Source: Streptococcus sobrinus DSM 20742 = ATCC 33478 | GTDB taxonomy: Bacteria; Bacillota; Bacilli; Lactobacillales; Streptococcaceae | NCBI RefSeq assembly: GCF_000686605.1 | Contig: NZ_JMLC01000005.1 | Coordinates: 1-64,000, forward strand | DNA: 64,000 nucleotides | Reading direction: 5' to 3' | Shown here: in pieces, positions 46,262 to 57,578 of the stretch | Numbering within the stretch: position 1 is the first letter of the stretch | Layout of the letters: every line of letters starts with the position of its first letter | Position numbers and translations under genes: made by a program | Notes under the pieces: model-generated | Databases searched by the model: none | What the model saw: the letters and a program-made list of their open reading frames with translations, nothing else | What the model was told of the DNA's origin: nothing

Positions 46262-46891
46262 ATGAAAATTGCAGTTGTCGCAGCAAATGGGAAGGTCTCT
46301 CAATTAGTGATTGAAGAGGCACTTAAACGTGGTCATGAGGTTGTAGCCTTTTCCCGTAGTCAAAATCGCTCAAAAGCTGAAAACTTTGTTCAAAAGGATA
46401 TTTTGGCTATGACCAAGGAAGACCTGACTGGCTTTGATGCAGTAGTTGATGGATTTGGTGCTTCAACACCAGAGACCCTGCCTCTACATACCAGAACTTC
46501 CCAACACTTGGCGGATTTACTTTCAGGCAGTAAGACCCGCTTAATTATTGTTGGTGGGGCTGGCAGCCTTTATATGACTGCTGAACATGATGTCCAACTC
46601 TGGCAAACACCGGATTTCCCTGAAGTCTTTCGACCTATAGCTGAGGCCCAAGCTGATGAACTAGCAGAGCTTCGTAAGCGTCACGATGTCAACTGGACCT
46701 TTATCAGCCCAGCCGCGGATTTTCAAGCGGATGCTCCAGCAACCGGTAGCTACCTTCTAGGTGGTGAAGAATTCTTTCTTAATGATCAAGGAGAAAGTGT
46801 CATTTCTTACGCTGACTATGCTAGAGCCCTAGTAGATATTCTGGAATCGGACGACCATATTCAAGAACGCATCAGCTTGGTTCGCAAATAG
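46262..46891 (+). CDS. NAD(P)-binding atypical SDR (NmrA/BVR-B-like)
   Basis: A 209-residue one-domain Rossmann protein. KIAVVAANGKVSQLVIEEAL replaces the usual GxxGxxG with NGKVSQ. LIIVGGAGSLYM, WTFISPAADFQ and a C-terminal SYADYARALVDILE match the family of putative NADH-flavin reductases. The activity is unknown. CTAAGGAGG is a strong ribosome site 7 nt before the ATG. Confidence 0.82.
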   Translation: MKIAVVAANGKVSQLVIEEALKRGHEVVAFSRSQNRSKAENFVQKDILAMTKEDLTGFDAVVDGFGASTPETLPLHTRTSQHLADLLSGSKTRLIIVGGAGSLYMTAEHDVQLWQTPDFPEVFRPIAEAQADELAELRKRHDVNWTFISPAADFQADAPATGSYLLGGEEFFLNDQGESVISYADYARALVDILESDDHIQERISLVRK

Positions 46892-46925
46892 CTGGGTAAA
46901 CCGATTTAAATAGATTTAATCCAAT

Positions 46926-46965
46926 AAAAAGAGCGGAGTCCCTAATTAAGACTTCGCTCTTTTAT
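46926..46965. terminator. Bidirectional terminator
   Basis: AAAGAGCGGAGTC / GACTTCGCTCTTT (46928-46940, 46950-46962), serving the convergent SDR and GntR genes. Confidence 0.88.
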
Positions 46966-47007
46966 GCTAGCTAAAAAGGACTGGATTCCTTTTATTTTTC
47001 CTGGGTC

Positions 47008-47718
47008 TTAGCGTTTAGCCATAGTGACAAAGGTAAATTTATCGGGACGGTAACTGATGGTACCGTATTGGAAGAGCTGACCGTTGGATAGATAGGTCAG
47101 GCTGGTAACGACAGCTACCATATTGAACTTGCCCAAGTCCGTATTATCCTTTTCTTCTTGGGTGGCATAGCGGAAGGAGATTTCTCGGCGGGAATGGGTA
47201 ATCTTCAAGCCTAGCTGATTTTCTAGGTACTGATAGATTGATTTCTCAGCAATTTCCTTATTAAGATAAGGGACTACCCGACGATCAAAGTAAGAAAGCT
47301 CGAACTCAATCTTTTCACCAGCGATAATGCGACTGCGACCGACACGGTAGAAGTCTACGCTGTCATCCACCTTGAAAATGTCCATGATTTCTTGCTCACC
47401 TTGGATGATATAGAGGTTGTCCAATTGTGTCGTAATGTCAAGGTGTTCATCACGGTTGAGCTCATCAGAGGTCTTGATTTCAGAGAGGTAGTTATTTTTA
47501 GTCCGCCCATGCTCCATCACGATGGAATTACGGCCCCGCATTTTTTGAATATAGCCATCCAATTCTAAAAGCGACAGGGCTTTGCGAATGGTATCCTTAG
47601 AGTAACCATAGACCTCCATCAGTTCATTTTCAGTTGGCAACTCTTGGTTGGCTTGGAGTTTGCCTTCCTCAATTTGCTTTTTGATGTCCTCGTAGACCTG
47701 CTTATACTTGCTCATCAT
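47008..47718 (-). CDS. GntR/HutC-family regulator, TreR-like
   Basis: A 236-residue regulator. An N-terminal winged HTH (about 1-70: ELPTENELMEVYGYSKDTIR) is followed by a UTRA sensor domain ending FTFVTMAKR, much like the streptococcal trehalose repressor TreR (KFRFVDFAKRK). It binds a sugar phosphate in the family. It is divergent from malQ-glgP, so it may control them; no trehalose genes are in the window. The start is ATG 47718 behind AAAGGA. ATACGTAT (about 47782-47789), a small palindrome in the divergent spacer, could be an operator. Confidence 0.85.
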   Translation of the reverse strand: MMSKYKQVYEDIKKQIEEGKLQANQELPTENELMEVYGYSKDTIRKALSLLELDGYIQKMRGRNSIVMEHGRTKNNYLSEIKTSDELNRDEHLDITTQLDNLYIIQGEQEIMDIFKVDDSVDFYRVGRSRIIAGEKIEFELSYFDRRVVPYLNKEIAEKSIYQYLENQLGLKITHSRREISFRYATQEEKDNTDLGKFNMVAVVTSLTYLSNGQLFQYGTISYRPDKFTFVTMAKR

Positions 47719-47805
47719 ATCGTATTTTCCTTTAGTTTTATAGGATAATTCTACCATAAATTCTTACTTTAAGCCAGTTTTATACGTATCATTCATAAAA
47801 AAATC

Positions 47806-47855
47806 AAAAAGAATTACGTAAAACCATTGACAAAGAAAAACGCTTCCACTATAAT
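47806..47855 (+). promoter_or_regulatory. malQ-glgP promoter with shared upstream motif
   Basis: TTGACA (47827-47832), a 17-nt spacer and TATAAT (47850-47855). Immediately upstream lies AAAAAGAATTACGTAAAACC (47806-47825), repeated with one change at 51838-51857. A partial cre (GAAAAACGCTTCCA, 47835-47848) lies in the spacer. Confidence 0.8.
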
Positions 47856-47930
47856 TAGGCTGTAAAAATGATAATAAAAAGTCAAACTAGGAAGAATTAA
47901 CCCAAACTAACCTAGTTAATGGAGGAATTT

Positions 47931-49424
47931 ATGGGAAAACGAAAAAGTGGTGTCTTGATGCACATCACATCACTAGCAGGTGACAGAGGTATTGGTTCCT
48001 TTGGTCAGGCAGCCTATGACTTTGTTGATTTCTTGGAGGAAACCAAGCAAACCTACTGGCAAATCTTACCCTTGACGACGACCAGTTATGGGGATTCTCC
48101 CTATCAATCATTCTCAGCTGTTGCCGGCAATACTAATCTGATTGATTTGGATCTCTTGGTAGAAGATGGTTGGCTGAAGGCAGCAGACCTTGAAGCGGTT
48201 GACTTTGGGGATAACCCAGCTAGTGTTAATTACGGCCATCTCTTTGATGTTCATCGCCCCCTCTTGGAAAAGGCAGTCAAGGCTTTCTTACTTGATAAAA
48301 ATGCCCAAGCAGCCCTAGCCAAATTTGAAGCTGATAACCAATCTTGGTTGGCTGATTATGCAGACTTCATGGCCTTCAAGGAACACTTCGACCTCAAGGC
48401 CCTCCAAGAGTGGGACGATAAGAAAGCCATCCAGCGTGACAAGGCGACTTTAGAGAAGCTTCGCAAGAAATTAGTCGATGTCATCGCCTACCACAAGGTG
48501 ACACAATTCTTCTTCTTCCAGCAATGGCGGGCCCTTAAGGCCTATGCCAATAAGGCAGGCATCGAAATCATTGGCGACATGCCGATCTATGTCTCTGCTG
48601 ATAGTGTGGAAATGTGGACCCAGCCCCAGCTCTTTAAGGCCGATAAAAATCGCAAACCACTCTATGTCGCAGGTGTCCCTGCCGACGAATTCAGCGATGA
48701 AGGTCAGTACTGGGGTAACCCAATCTATGATTGGGAGGCTCACAAGAAGTCTGGCTATGCTTGGTGGATTTACCGCATGCAAGAAGCCCTCAAGCTCTAC
48801 GATGTCATTCGGATTGACCACTTCAAAGGTTTCTCTGATTTTTGGCAGGTCGATGCCAGCCATGATACCGCTAAATATGGCACCTGGCAGCCAGGCCCTG
48901 GCTATGACCTCTTTGCAGCTATTAAAAAGGCTCTGGGTGACCTACCAATTATCGCTGAAAACCTTGGTTATATTGATGAGAAGGCTGAAAAGCTCTTGGC
49001 GGATACGGACTTCCCTGGTATGAAGATTTTGGAATTTGGTCTCCAAGGACCAGATCCCCTCAATATGGACCTGCCTCACTTCTATACCAGTCATTCGGTA
49101 GCCTATACTGGTACCCATGACAATGAAGTGGTGCGGGGCTGGTACCACGGATTGGACGAAGAAGCTAGAGCCTACACCGATACCTACACCCATCGGGCAC
49201 CAGGAGAACCGGTGACCCAGGCTATGCTGAGGACCCTTTATGCATCGGTCAGCGATATTGCTATCGCTACCATGCAGGATATCTTGGATCTTCCAGCTTC
49301 CAGCCGGATGAATACGCCAAATACCGTTGGCACCAACTGGCAATGGCGGATGACAGCCGATCAATTAACTGACGACAAGAAAGAATTTTTAAAAGCAATT
49401 ACGCAGACCTATCACAGAGGATAA
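47931..49424 (+). CDS. malQ: 4-alpha-glucanotransferase
   Basis: The enzyme transfers maltosyl/glucan units between malto-oligosaccharides, releasing glucose and making longer chains for phosphorolysis (GH77). The 497 residues hold [35 protein letters not shown] with the nucleophile Asp, IAENLGYID with the catalytic Glu, and [13 protein letters not shown] choose MGKRKSG at 47931 because GGAGG stands 5 nt before it. glgP follows after 4 nt. Confidence 0.96.
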   Translation: MGKRKSGVLMHITSLAGDRGIGSFGQAAYDFVDFLEETKQTYWQILPLTTTSYGDSPYQSFSAVAGNTNLIDLDLLVEDGWLKAADLEAVDFGDNPASVNYGHLFDVHRPLLEKAVKAFLLDKNAQAALAKFEADNQSWLADYADFMAFKEHFDLKALQEWDDKKAIQRDKATLEKLRKKLVDVIAYHKVTQFFFFQQWRALKAYANKAGIEIIGDMPIYVSADSVEMWTQPQLFKADKNRKPLYVAGVPADEFSDEGQYWGNPIYDWEAHKKSGYAWWIYRMQEALKLYDVIRIDHFKGFSDFWQVDASHDTAKYGTWQPGPGYDLFAAIKKALGDLPIIAENLGYIDEKAEKLLADTDFPGMKILEFGLQGPDPLNMDLPHFYTSHSVAYTGTHDNEVVRGWYHGLDEEARAYTDTYTHRAPGEPVTQAMLRTLYASVSDIAIATMQDILDLPASSRMNTPNTVGTNWQWRMTADQLTDDKKEFLKAITQTYHRG

Positions 49425-49428
49425 GAAA

Positions 49429-51690
49429 ATGAGTTTTACGCAATATATAGAAGATAAAAAGGGAAGTAAGTTAGCAGATTTGGACAACAAGACCATTTAT
49501 TTGGGCCTCATGGACTACGTTAAGGAAAAAGCTCAAGGTCTTGCTAAAAATACTGGTAAACGCAAGGTTTACTACATTTCAGCAGAGTTCTTGATTGGGA
49601 AACTGCTCTCTAACAACCTGATTAACCTAGGTATCTACAAGACGACCAAGGATGAACTGGCAGCAGCTGGCAAGGACATTGCCCAAATTGAAGATGAAGA
49701 ACTGGAACCATCACTAGGAAATGGTGGTCTGGGCCGTTTGGCTTCATGTTTTATTGACTCCATCTCAACCCTGGGTATCAATGGGGAAGGTGTCGGCCTT
49801 AACTACCACTGTGGTCTCTTCAAACAAGTCTTCCGCAACAATCAACAAGAAGCTGAGGCCAACTACTGGATCGAAGATGATTCTTGGCTGGTTCCGACTG
49901 ACATCAGTTATGACGTGCCTTTCAAGGATTTCACCCTCAAGTCACGTCTAGACCGGATTGACGTTCTCGGCTACCACAAAGACACCAAGAACTACCTCAA
50001 TCTCTTTGACATTGACGGCTTGGACTACGGTTTGATTAAAGATGGGATCACCTTTGACAAGACCCAAATTCAAAAGAACCTGACCCTCTTCCTCTATCCA
50101 GATGATTCTGATAAGACTGGGGAACTTTTGCGAATTTACCAACAATACTTCATGGTTTCCAATGCCGCTCAACTCTTGATTGATGAAGCCTTGGAACGTG
50201 GTTCTAATCTCCATGACTTGGCGGATTATGCCTATGTGCAAATCAATGATACCCACCCTTCTATGGTCATTCCTGAGCTTATCCGTCTCTTGACTGAAAA
50301 GCATGGTTTCGACTTTGAAGAAGCGGTTGCTGTGGTTTCTAAGATGGTGGGCTATACCAACCATACCATTTTGGCCGAAGCCTTGGAAAAATGGCCTCTG
50401 GACTACCTCAATGAAGTTGTCCCTCACTTGGTTGTCATCATCGAAAAATTGGCTGCCCTCATTCGTGAGAAATATGCTAACCCAGCTGTGCAAATCATTG
50501 ATGGAGACAAGCGGGTTCATATGGCCCACATGGACATCCATTTTTCAACTAGTGTTAATGGGGTGGCTGCCCTGCACACGGAAATCCTCAAGAACAGTGA
50601 GCTCAAGGATTTCTATGAGCTTTACCCAGAGAAATTCAACAACAAAACCAATGGTATTACCTTCCGTCGCTGGTTGGAATTTGCTAACCAAGATTTGGCA
50701 GCCTACCTCAAGGAAATCATTGGTGACAGCTATCTGACTGATGCCACTAAGTTGGAAAAACTCTTGGCCTTCGCTGATGACCCAGCTGTCCAAAAACGCT
50801 TGGCTGAGATTAAATTCAACAATAAATTGGCCCTCAAACGCTACCTTAAGGAAAACAAGGGCATTGACTTGGATGAAAATTCGATCATTGACACCCAAAT
50901 TAAACGTTTCCACGAGTACAAGCGTCAACAAATGAACGCCCTATATGTTATTCACAAGTATCTGGAAATCAAGCGTGGCAAGCTACCAGAAAAGAAAATC
51001 ACAGTTATCTTTGGTGGTAAGGCAGCGCCTGCCTATGTCATTGCTCAGGATGTTATCCACCTCATCCTCAGTCTGTCTGAGTTGATTAACAATGACCCTG
51101 AGGTTAGCCCTTATCTCAATGTCTTCTTGGTAGAAAACTACAATGTCACCGTAGCGGAACACCTGATTCCAGCGACCGATATTTCCGAACAAATTTCCTT
51201 GGCTTCTAAGGAAGCTTCAGGAACTGGGAACATGAAGTTCATGCTCAATGGTGCTCTGACCTTGGGGACCATGGATGGTGCTAACGTCGAAATCGCTGAG
51301 CTAGCTGGTCAGGAAAACATCTACAGCTTCGGTAAGGATTCCGACACCATCATTGACCTCTATGCCAAGGGTGGCTATGTTTCTAAGGATTACTATGACG
51401 GAGATCAAGTTATCAAGGAAGCGGTGGACTTCATCGTTAGCCCCGAACTCAAGGACGTTGGTAATGAAGAACGCCTGGTTCGCCTCCACCATGAACTGAT
51501 TTCAAAAGACTGGTTCATGACCCTGATTGACCTCAAGGACTACATTGCTACTAAGGAACAAATGTTGGCCGACTACCAAGACCAAGCAACTTGGAACCGC
51601 AAGGTTATCAATAATATTGCCAAGGCTGGCTTCTTCTCATCTGACCGGACCATCGCCCAGTATAATGAAGACATCTGGCACAGCAATTAA
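49429..51690 (+). CDS. glgP: Maltodextrin/glycogen phosphorylase
   Basis: A 753-residue GH-GT35 phosphorylase that releases glucose-1-phosphate from alpha-1,4-glucans. [13 protein letters not shown] (active-site region), [15 protein letters not shown] and the pyridoxal-phosphate site [16 protein letters not shown] (Lys about 603) are present. It lies 4 nt after malQ; together they degrade maltodextrins, feeding glucose to glucokinase and glucose-1-phosphate to phosphoglucomutase. Confidence 0.96.
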   Translation: MSFTQYIEDKKGSKLADLDNKTIYLGLMDYVKEKAQGLAKNTGKRKVYYISAEFLIGKLLSNNLINLGIYKTTKDELAAAGKDIAQIEDEELEPSLGNGGLGRLASCFIDSISTLGINGEGVGLNYHCGLFKQVFRNNQQEAEANYWIEDDSWLVPTDISYDVPFKDFTLKSRLDRIDVLGYHKDTKNYLNLFDIDGLDYGLIKDGITFDKTQIQKNLTLFLYPDDSDKTGELLRIYQQYFMVSNAAQLLIDEALERGSNLHDLADYAYVQINDTHPSMVIPELIRLLTEKHGFDFEEAVAVVSKMVGYTNHTILAEALEKWPLDYLNEVVPHLVVIIEKLAALIREKYANPAVQIIDGDKRVHMAHMDIHFSTSVNGVAALHTEILKNSELKDFYELYPEKFNNKTNGITFRRWLEFANQDLAAYLKEIIGDSYLTDATKLEKLLAFADDPAVQKRLAEIKFNNKLALKRYLKENKGIDLDENSIIDTQIKRFHEYKRQQMNALYVIHKYLEIKRGKLPEKKITVIFGGKAAPAYVIAQDVIHLILSLSELINNDPEVSPYLNVFLVENYNVTVAEHLIPATDISEQISLASKEASGTGNMKFMLNGALTLGTMDGANVEIAELAGQENIYSFGKDSDTIIDLYAKGGYVSKDYYDGDQVIKEAVDFIVSPELKDVGNEERLVRLHHELISKDWFMTLIDLKDYIATKEQMLADYQDQATWNRKVINNIAKAGFFSSDRTIAQYNEDIWHSN

Positions 51691-51837
51691 ATAACTGTCT
51701 AACAAACTGGCAAAGATACCTGAGCTGGAAGCAAAAGCTTCCAGCTTTTTTTGAGTGCTAGATAGTACTAAAAATAGCTTTTATCCCATTATCTTTGTAG
51801 AGAATCGCTTTTGATTTCGGAAAAAAATCAAAAAGTT

Positions 51838-51888
51838 AAAAAGAATTCCGTAAAACCTATTGACACTGGAAAACGTTTACAGTATAAT
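51838..51888 (+). promoter_or_regulatory. Promoter of the EEP/EIICBA unit with cre site and shared motif
   Basis: TTGACA (51860-51865), a 17-nt spacer and TATAAT (51883-51888). The spacer is filled by CTGGAAAACGTTTACAG (51866-51882), which on the minus strand matches cre at all but the last base. AAAAAGAATTCCGTAAAACC (51838-51857) directly upstream copies the malQ promoter motif. Confidence 0.85.
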
Positions 51889-51950
51889 TAAACCATGCTG
51901 AAGAGAACGATTTCAAATTGAAGTCGTTGACTTTGGAAAGGAGTCTGGAG

Positions 51951-52742
51951 ATGAATTTATTGAGCTTGAATGTTCACGCTTGGATGGAAGACCATCAAGA
52001 CCAAAAGCTTGAGCATCTTGCGGATACCATCGCAGCGAAAGATTATGACCTGATTGCTCTGCAAGAGGTCAACCAGACGATTGCAGCTCCGATAGCTGAT
52101 GGAGAGGTTAGAGCAGATAATTATGGGCTCATCCTCTTAGGATTGCTTGAGCAACGCGGGGTGGCTGGTTATTCCTATCACTGGTCCACGTCTCATATCG
52201 GCTACGACGTCTATGATGAAGGCATTGCCCTTCTCAGTCGCTATCCAGTTTTGGAGGCCGAAGGTTTTTACACTTCAAAGAGTCAGGACATTCACACCAT
52301 TGATTCCCGGAAAATTATCCGGCTTAAGGTGGAAGTGGATGGTCAGGCTGTGGAAGTGTATTCCTGCCACATGAATCTACCAACCAGCCAAACCGAAAAT
52401 CAGGTTGATAATCTTAAGCGATTGGTTAGTCATACGGATTTCGCTGGGGTCAAGATTTTTATGGGGGACTTCAATACCGATGCTATCAGTAATCCCCAGG
52501 CCTACCAAACCATCCTGGATCAAGGCTTGCTGGATACCTACCAGCTGGCTGAGACTAAGGATTCTGGTGTCACGGTCTGCAAATCTATTGACGGTTGGAA
52601 GGGCCAGAGTCAGGACAAGCGTCTTGATTATGTCTTCGTCAACCAGGAGGTTCCAGTCCAAACCAGTCGCGTCATCTTCAATGGCCAAAATCAGGAGGTC
52701 GTTTCCGACCACTTTGGTCTGGAAGTGAGCCTGACGATTTAA
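51951..52742 (+). CDS. Endonuclease/exonuclease/phosphatase-family protein
   Basis: A 263-residue EEP-fold protein. LSLNVHAWMED, ALQEVNQ (metal Glu), IGYDVYDEGIALLSRYP, YSCHMNL, FMGDFNTDA (DxN) and the C-terminal SDHFGLEVSL (Asp-His) complete the catalytic set. It could be a phosphodiesterase or a nuclease; no signal peptide is seen. AAAGGAG precedes ATG 51951. It shares its promoter with the PTS gene 135 nt downstream, hinting at a role in sugar or phospho-ester handling. Confidence 0.85.
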   Translation: MNLLSLNVHAWMEDHQDQKLEHLADTIAAKDYDLIALQEVNQTIAAPIADGEVRADNYGLILLGLLEQRGVAGYSYHWSTSHIGYDVYDEGIALLSRYPVLEAEGFYTSKSQDIHTIDSRKIIRLKVEVDGQAVEVYSCHMNLPTSQTENQVDNLKRLVSHTDFAGVKIFMGDFNTDAISNPQAYQTILDQGLLDTYQLAETKDSGVTVCKSIDGWKGQSQDKRLDYVFVNQEVPVQTSRVIFNGQNQEVVSDHFGLEVSLTI

Positions 52743-52877
52743 CTTACGTGAATACGGGCGGAAAGCTTGGGAAATGGATAGCCTGGCTAGAAAATCAGGA
52801 TTTTCTGCCAGCCTCCTAACTTTCAGTCGCTTTCTTATCGCCCTTAATATCATAAATTTATAAAGGAGTAGCTTTAA

Positions 52878-55079
52878 ATGAAAAACCTTAAAAGCTTAGC
52901 TAGCTTCGAATTTTGGCAAAAATTCGGGAAATGTTTGATGGTGGTTATCGCTGTCATGCCTGCTGCAGGTTTGATGATTTCTATCGGTAACTCACTTGCC
53001 TTGATTGCCCCTACAAACACAACTTGGGTGCAAATCACTAACTTGATTGCCCAACTTGGTTGGGGCTTTCTGAACAACCTTCACTTGCTCTTTGCCTTGG
53101 CTATCGGTGGTAGCTGGGCTAAGGAAAAAGCCGGTGGTGCCTTTGCTGCAGGTATTTCCTTCATCCTGATTAACCTGATTACGGGGAACTTCTACGGGGT
53201 TCAAGTAGCAGATGTTAACGATGCGACCAGCAAGGCAGTGGTTCACAATATTTTCGGTGGAACCATGCGGGTTGCGGACTACTTTGTCAATGTCCTCAAC
53301 CAACCAGCCCTTAACATGGGGGTATTCGTTGGTATTATCGCTGGTTTCGTTGGTGCGACTGCCTACAACAAATACTATAACTACCGTAAATTGCCAGATG
53401 TCTTGACCTTCTTCAATGGTAAACGTTTCGTACCTTTCGTGGTTATCCTCCGTTCTACTATCGTTGGTTTGATCATGGCAATCTTCTGGCCACTGGTTCA
53501 ATCCGCTATTAACGGCTTTGGTCAATGGTTGGCCAACTCACAAAATACAGCACCAATCCTGGCACCATTCCTCTATGGTACCTTGGAACGTCTGCTCTTG
53601 CCATTTGGTCTGCACCACATGTTGACCATCCCAATGAACTACACCCAACTTGGTGGTACCTACTTTATCCAAACAGGTGCCCAAGCCGGTAAAGCTATGT
53701 TGGGACAAGACCCACTCTGGTTAGCCTGGGTAACTGACTTGATTCACCTTAAAGCGGGTGACCCAAGTAAATACCATCACACTTACCAATACACCTTGCA
53801 ACACTGGACTCCAGCTCGTTTCAAGGTTGGTCAAATGATTGGTTCTTCTGGTATCTTGATGGGTATGACGGTTGCTATGTACCGCAATGTTGACCCTGAC
53901 AAGAAGAAAAAATACAAATCAATGTTCATCTCAGCAGCGGCTGCAACCTTCCTAACAGGGGTTACAGAACCACTTGAATACATGTTCATGTTCGCAGCTG
54001 TTCCACTTTATGTCGTTTACGCTATCATCCAAGGTTGTGCCTTCGCAATGGCTGATATTGTTCACCTGCGTGTTCACTCCTTCGGTAACATCGAACTCTT
54101 GACTCGTACCCCAATGGCTATTCGAGCTGGTTTGGGTATTGATGTCATCAACTTTGTTTGGGTAACGATTCTATTTGGTTTAATTACCTACTTCATTGCC
54201 AACTTCATGATTCAAAAGCTGAACCTAGCAACTGCTGGACGTAATGGTAACTACGATAGTGAAGAAGTTGACGAAGCTATCCATGCCAACAACGGCGATG
54301 CTAATACATCTGTTGACTCTCAAATCGTACAAATCATCAACCTCCTTGGTGGGCAAGATAACATCGATGATGTTGATGCCTGCATGACCCGCCTGCGTGT
54401 GACGGTTAAAGATCCAGAACTCGTCGGTGGTGAAAATGACTGGAAGAAGGCTGGCGCTCTCGGTCTGGTTGTTAAGGGCCATGGTGTTCAAGCGGTTTAT
54501 GGTCCTAAGGCAGATGGCCTCAAATCCGATATCCAAGACCTACTTGACTCAGGTGCTCGCATCCCAGTTGTTGATTTTTCTAAGAAAGAAGAAGCTGCTG
54601 CTCCTGAAAATAACTTCAAGGGCGTGACAGAAAATGTTCTCTCTGTTGCTGATGGGGAAATTATCCCAATTGACCAAGTGAATGATCCTGTCTTCTCCGG
54701 TAAGATGATGGGGGATGGTTTCGCTGTTAACCCAACAGATGGTAATGTTTATTCACCAGTTGCTGGTGTCGTTACTAGTGTCTTCCCTACCAAACACGCT
54801 TATGGTCTCTTGACTGACGAAGGTTTGGAAGTTCTGGTTCACATCGGTATTGATACCGTTAGCCTCAACGGAATTCCATTCTCACCTAAGGTGACCGATG
54901 GTCAACATGTTGAAGCTGGAGACCTCTTGGCAGTAGTTGACCTAGATGCTCTAGATGCTGCAGGTAAGGAAAAATCTGTTATTGTAGTCTTCACCAACGC
55001 TGCAGAAGTTAAATCTGTCACCCTAGAAAATACTGGTAAACAACCAGCTAAGACTTTAGCTGCCAAGGTTGAAATCTAA
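52878..55079 (+). CDS. malT: PTS maltose/glucose-type transporter EIICBA
   Basis: A 733-residue three-domain permease. EIIC (about 1-440) has many membrane spans and GLHHMLTIPMNYTQLGG and TGVTEPLEYMFMF. EIIB has the phosphocysteine DDVDACMTRLRV (Cys about 501). EIIA-Glc-like has the phosphohistidine LVHIGIDTV (His about 655). It resembles S. mutans MalT/PtsG. Its cre-controlled promoter and shared motif with malQ-glgP favour maltose, but glucose is possible. AAAGGAG precedes the ATG. Confidence 0.92.
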   Translation: MKNLKSLASFEFWQKFGKCLMVVIAVMPAAGLMISIGNSLALIAPTNTTWVQITNLIAQLGWGFLNNLHLLFALAIGGSWAKEKAGGAFAAGISFILINLITGNFYGVQVADVNDATSKAVVHNIFGGTMRVADYFVNVLNQPALNMGVFVGIIAGFVGATAYNKYYNYRKLPDVLTFFNGKRFVPFVVILRSTIVGLIMAIFWPLVQSAINGFGQWLANSQNTAPILAPFLYGTLERLLLPFGLHHMLTIPMNYTQLGGTYFIQTGAQAGKAMLGQDPLWLAWVTDLIHLKAGDPSKYHHTYQYTLQHWTPARFKVGQMIGSSGILMGMTVAMYRNVDPDKKKKYKSMFISAAAATFLTGVTEPLEYMFMFAAVPLYVVYAIIQGCAFAMADIVHLRVHSFGNIELLTRTPMAIRAGLGIDVINFVWVTILFGLITYFIANFMIQKLNLATAGRNGNYDSEEVDEAIHANNGDANTSVDSQIVQIINLLGGQDNIDDVDACMTRLRVTVKDPELVGGENDWKKAGALGLVVKGHGVQAVYGPKADGLKSDIQDLLDSGARIPVVDFSKKEEAAAPENNFKGVTENVLSVADGEIIPIDQVNDPVFSGKMMGDGFAVNPTDGNVYSPVAGVVTSVFPTKHAYGLLTDEGLEVLVHIGIDTVSLNGIPFSPKVTDGQHVEAGDLLAVVDLDALDAAGKEKSVIVVFTNAAEVKSVTLENTGKQPAKTLAAKVEI

Positions 55080-55139
55080 GAATAAGTCGGGCAACAAAAC
55101 TCAAAAAGTTTATTTGTCATGACTGATAGGAAAGAATGT

Positions 55140-55172
55140 TAAGAAGTCGGGCTTGTGCCCGGCTTCTTTTTG
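55140..55172 (+). terminator. EIICBA terminator
   Basis: AAGAAGTCGGGC / GCCCGGCTTCTT with a TTGT loop and a T-run. Confidence 0.93.
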
Positions 55173-55274
55173 GCTTACAAGCAACGGCCACATATTTGGG
55201 GACAATCATGAGTTTCGTAACTAGCAGTTCCACCACCTGCTATCACAGGTGACATCCCCTTCATATTTTGATAG

Positions 55275-56471
<1,197 letters not shown>

Positions 56472-56536
56472 GTAAATTGGCTCCTTGCAAGAGGAGCTTA
56501 ATTTTTGCTCTAATGTCAACCTATTTATTTAAAACG

Positions 56537-56565
56537 GTTGACAAGTAAAAAATAAGGTGTTAGGA
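56537..56565 (+). promoter_or_regulatory. Promoter of the CHY zinc protein-bioY unit
   Basis: TTGACA, a 17-nt spacer and TAGGAT. Upstream, GCTCCTTGCAAGAGGAGC and a T-run could terminate tgt. Confidence 0.65.
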
Positions 56566-56589
56566 TAAGGGCAATAAGAGAGGAAAGCT

Positions 56590-56892
56590 ATGCTAAAGAT
56601 TTTAGGCCTAGACTTGGATGAGGCGGGTCGTTGCAGCCATTACCATGGTTCCAATGATATTGTCGCCTTAAAGTGTGGTTCCTGTCAGGCTTTTTATGCC
56701 TGTTACCGCTGCCATGATGCCATCTGCGACCATTCTTTTAAGGCTTTAGATAAGACGAAATCCAAGATAATCCTTTGCGGTGCTTGTCGGACGCTCATAG
56801 ATTGGCAGGACTATCACAAGGGGGGCTGCCCATCCTGCCACCATTCTTTTAACCCTAAATGTTCGCGGCATAGTGAGATATACTTTAACTAA
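56590..56892 (+). CDS. CHY-type zinc-finger protein
   Basis: A 100-residue protein rich in Cys and His: RCSHYHGSNDIVALKC, CYRCHDAICDHSF, LCGACRTLI and GCPSCHHSFNPKCSRH. The pattern fits the CHY zinc finger (Hot13-like) family, binding about three zinc ions. Its role in bacteria is unknown. bioY starts 13 nt after its stop. Confidence 0.85.
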   Translation: MLKILGLDLDEAGRCSHYHGSNDIVALKCGSCQAFYACYRCHDAICDHSFKALDKTKSKIILCGACRTLIDWQDYHKGGCPSCHHSFNPKCSRHSEIYFN

Positions 56893-56905
56893 GAAAGGGA
56901 TTCTA

Positions 56906-57436
56906 ATGAAAACCAAAGATCTTGTTTCCGTTGCCATGATGACGACACTGCTGGTCGCCCTCAGTTATGTTCCAGCCATTCCTCTAGGCTTTATCCCTGT
57001 TCCAATTGTCTTACAAAACCTTGGGGTCATGTTAGCAGGTTGCCTGCTAGGCGGGAAAAAGGGGAGCCTATCTGTCCTTCTGCTCTTTTTAGTCGGCTTG
57101 GTCATCCCCGCTTTTTCTGGTTTTTCTACGACCATTAAAGTTTTGATTGGCCCGACAGCTGGCTATGTCTGGGCTTGGCTCTTTGTTCCTCTGCTGATTA
57201 GTTGGGGAGTCACCCATCTACCCAAAGGAGGAGCGCTAGCCAGATTTATCGTCATCTGGCTAGCCGGAGTCTTCCTTGTTGACCTGCTAGGAGGGCTATA
57301 TTTGGCATTTTATACTGGTATGCCACTCTTTACAGCGGTGGTGTCTAGTAGTCTAGCCTTTATTCCAGGCGACACGATAAAAGTCCTGGTGGCAACTTTA
57401 GTTTCACTCCGTTTTCATAAAATTTCAGAAAAATAG
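56906..57436 (+). CDS. bioY: Biotin transporter substrate-binding component BioY
   Basis: A 176-residue S component of an ECF vitamin transporter, with about six hydrophobic helices. PVPIVLQNLGVMLAG, the GPTAGYVWAW signature and the C-terminal SLAFIPGDTIKVLVA are diagnostic. It binds biotin and works with the shared EcfAA'T module encoded elsewhere. The start is MKTKD at 56906 behind AAAGGG. Confidence 0.93.
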   Translation: MKTKDLVSVAMMTTLLVALSYVPAIPLGFIPVPIVLQNLGVMLAGCLLGGKKGSLSVLLLFLVGLVIPAFSGFSTTIKVLIGPTAGYVWAWLFVPLLISWGVTHLPKGGALARFIVIWLAGVFLVDLLGGLYLAFYTGMPLFTAVVSSSLAFIPGDTIKVLVATLVSLRFHKISEK

Positions 57437-57578
57437 TGTGCTGAGATTAGCTTCAGCCTAAAGCTTATCGCCTTTTCATTGTAAGGGGCGACTTTTTTAC
57501 ATTGACAAGCCTTGCTAAGCGTAATAGAATAGTAGTATTCATAATTTTTTGACTAGAAATGCGATAAAGGAGCATATT

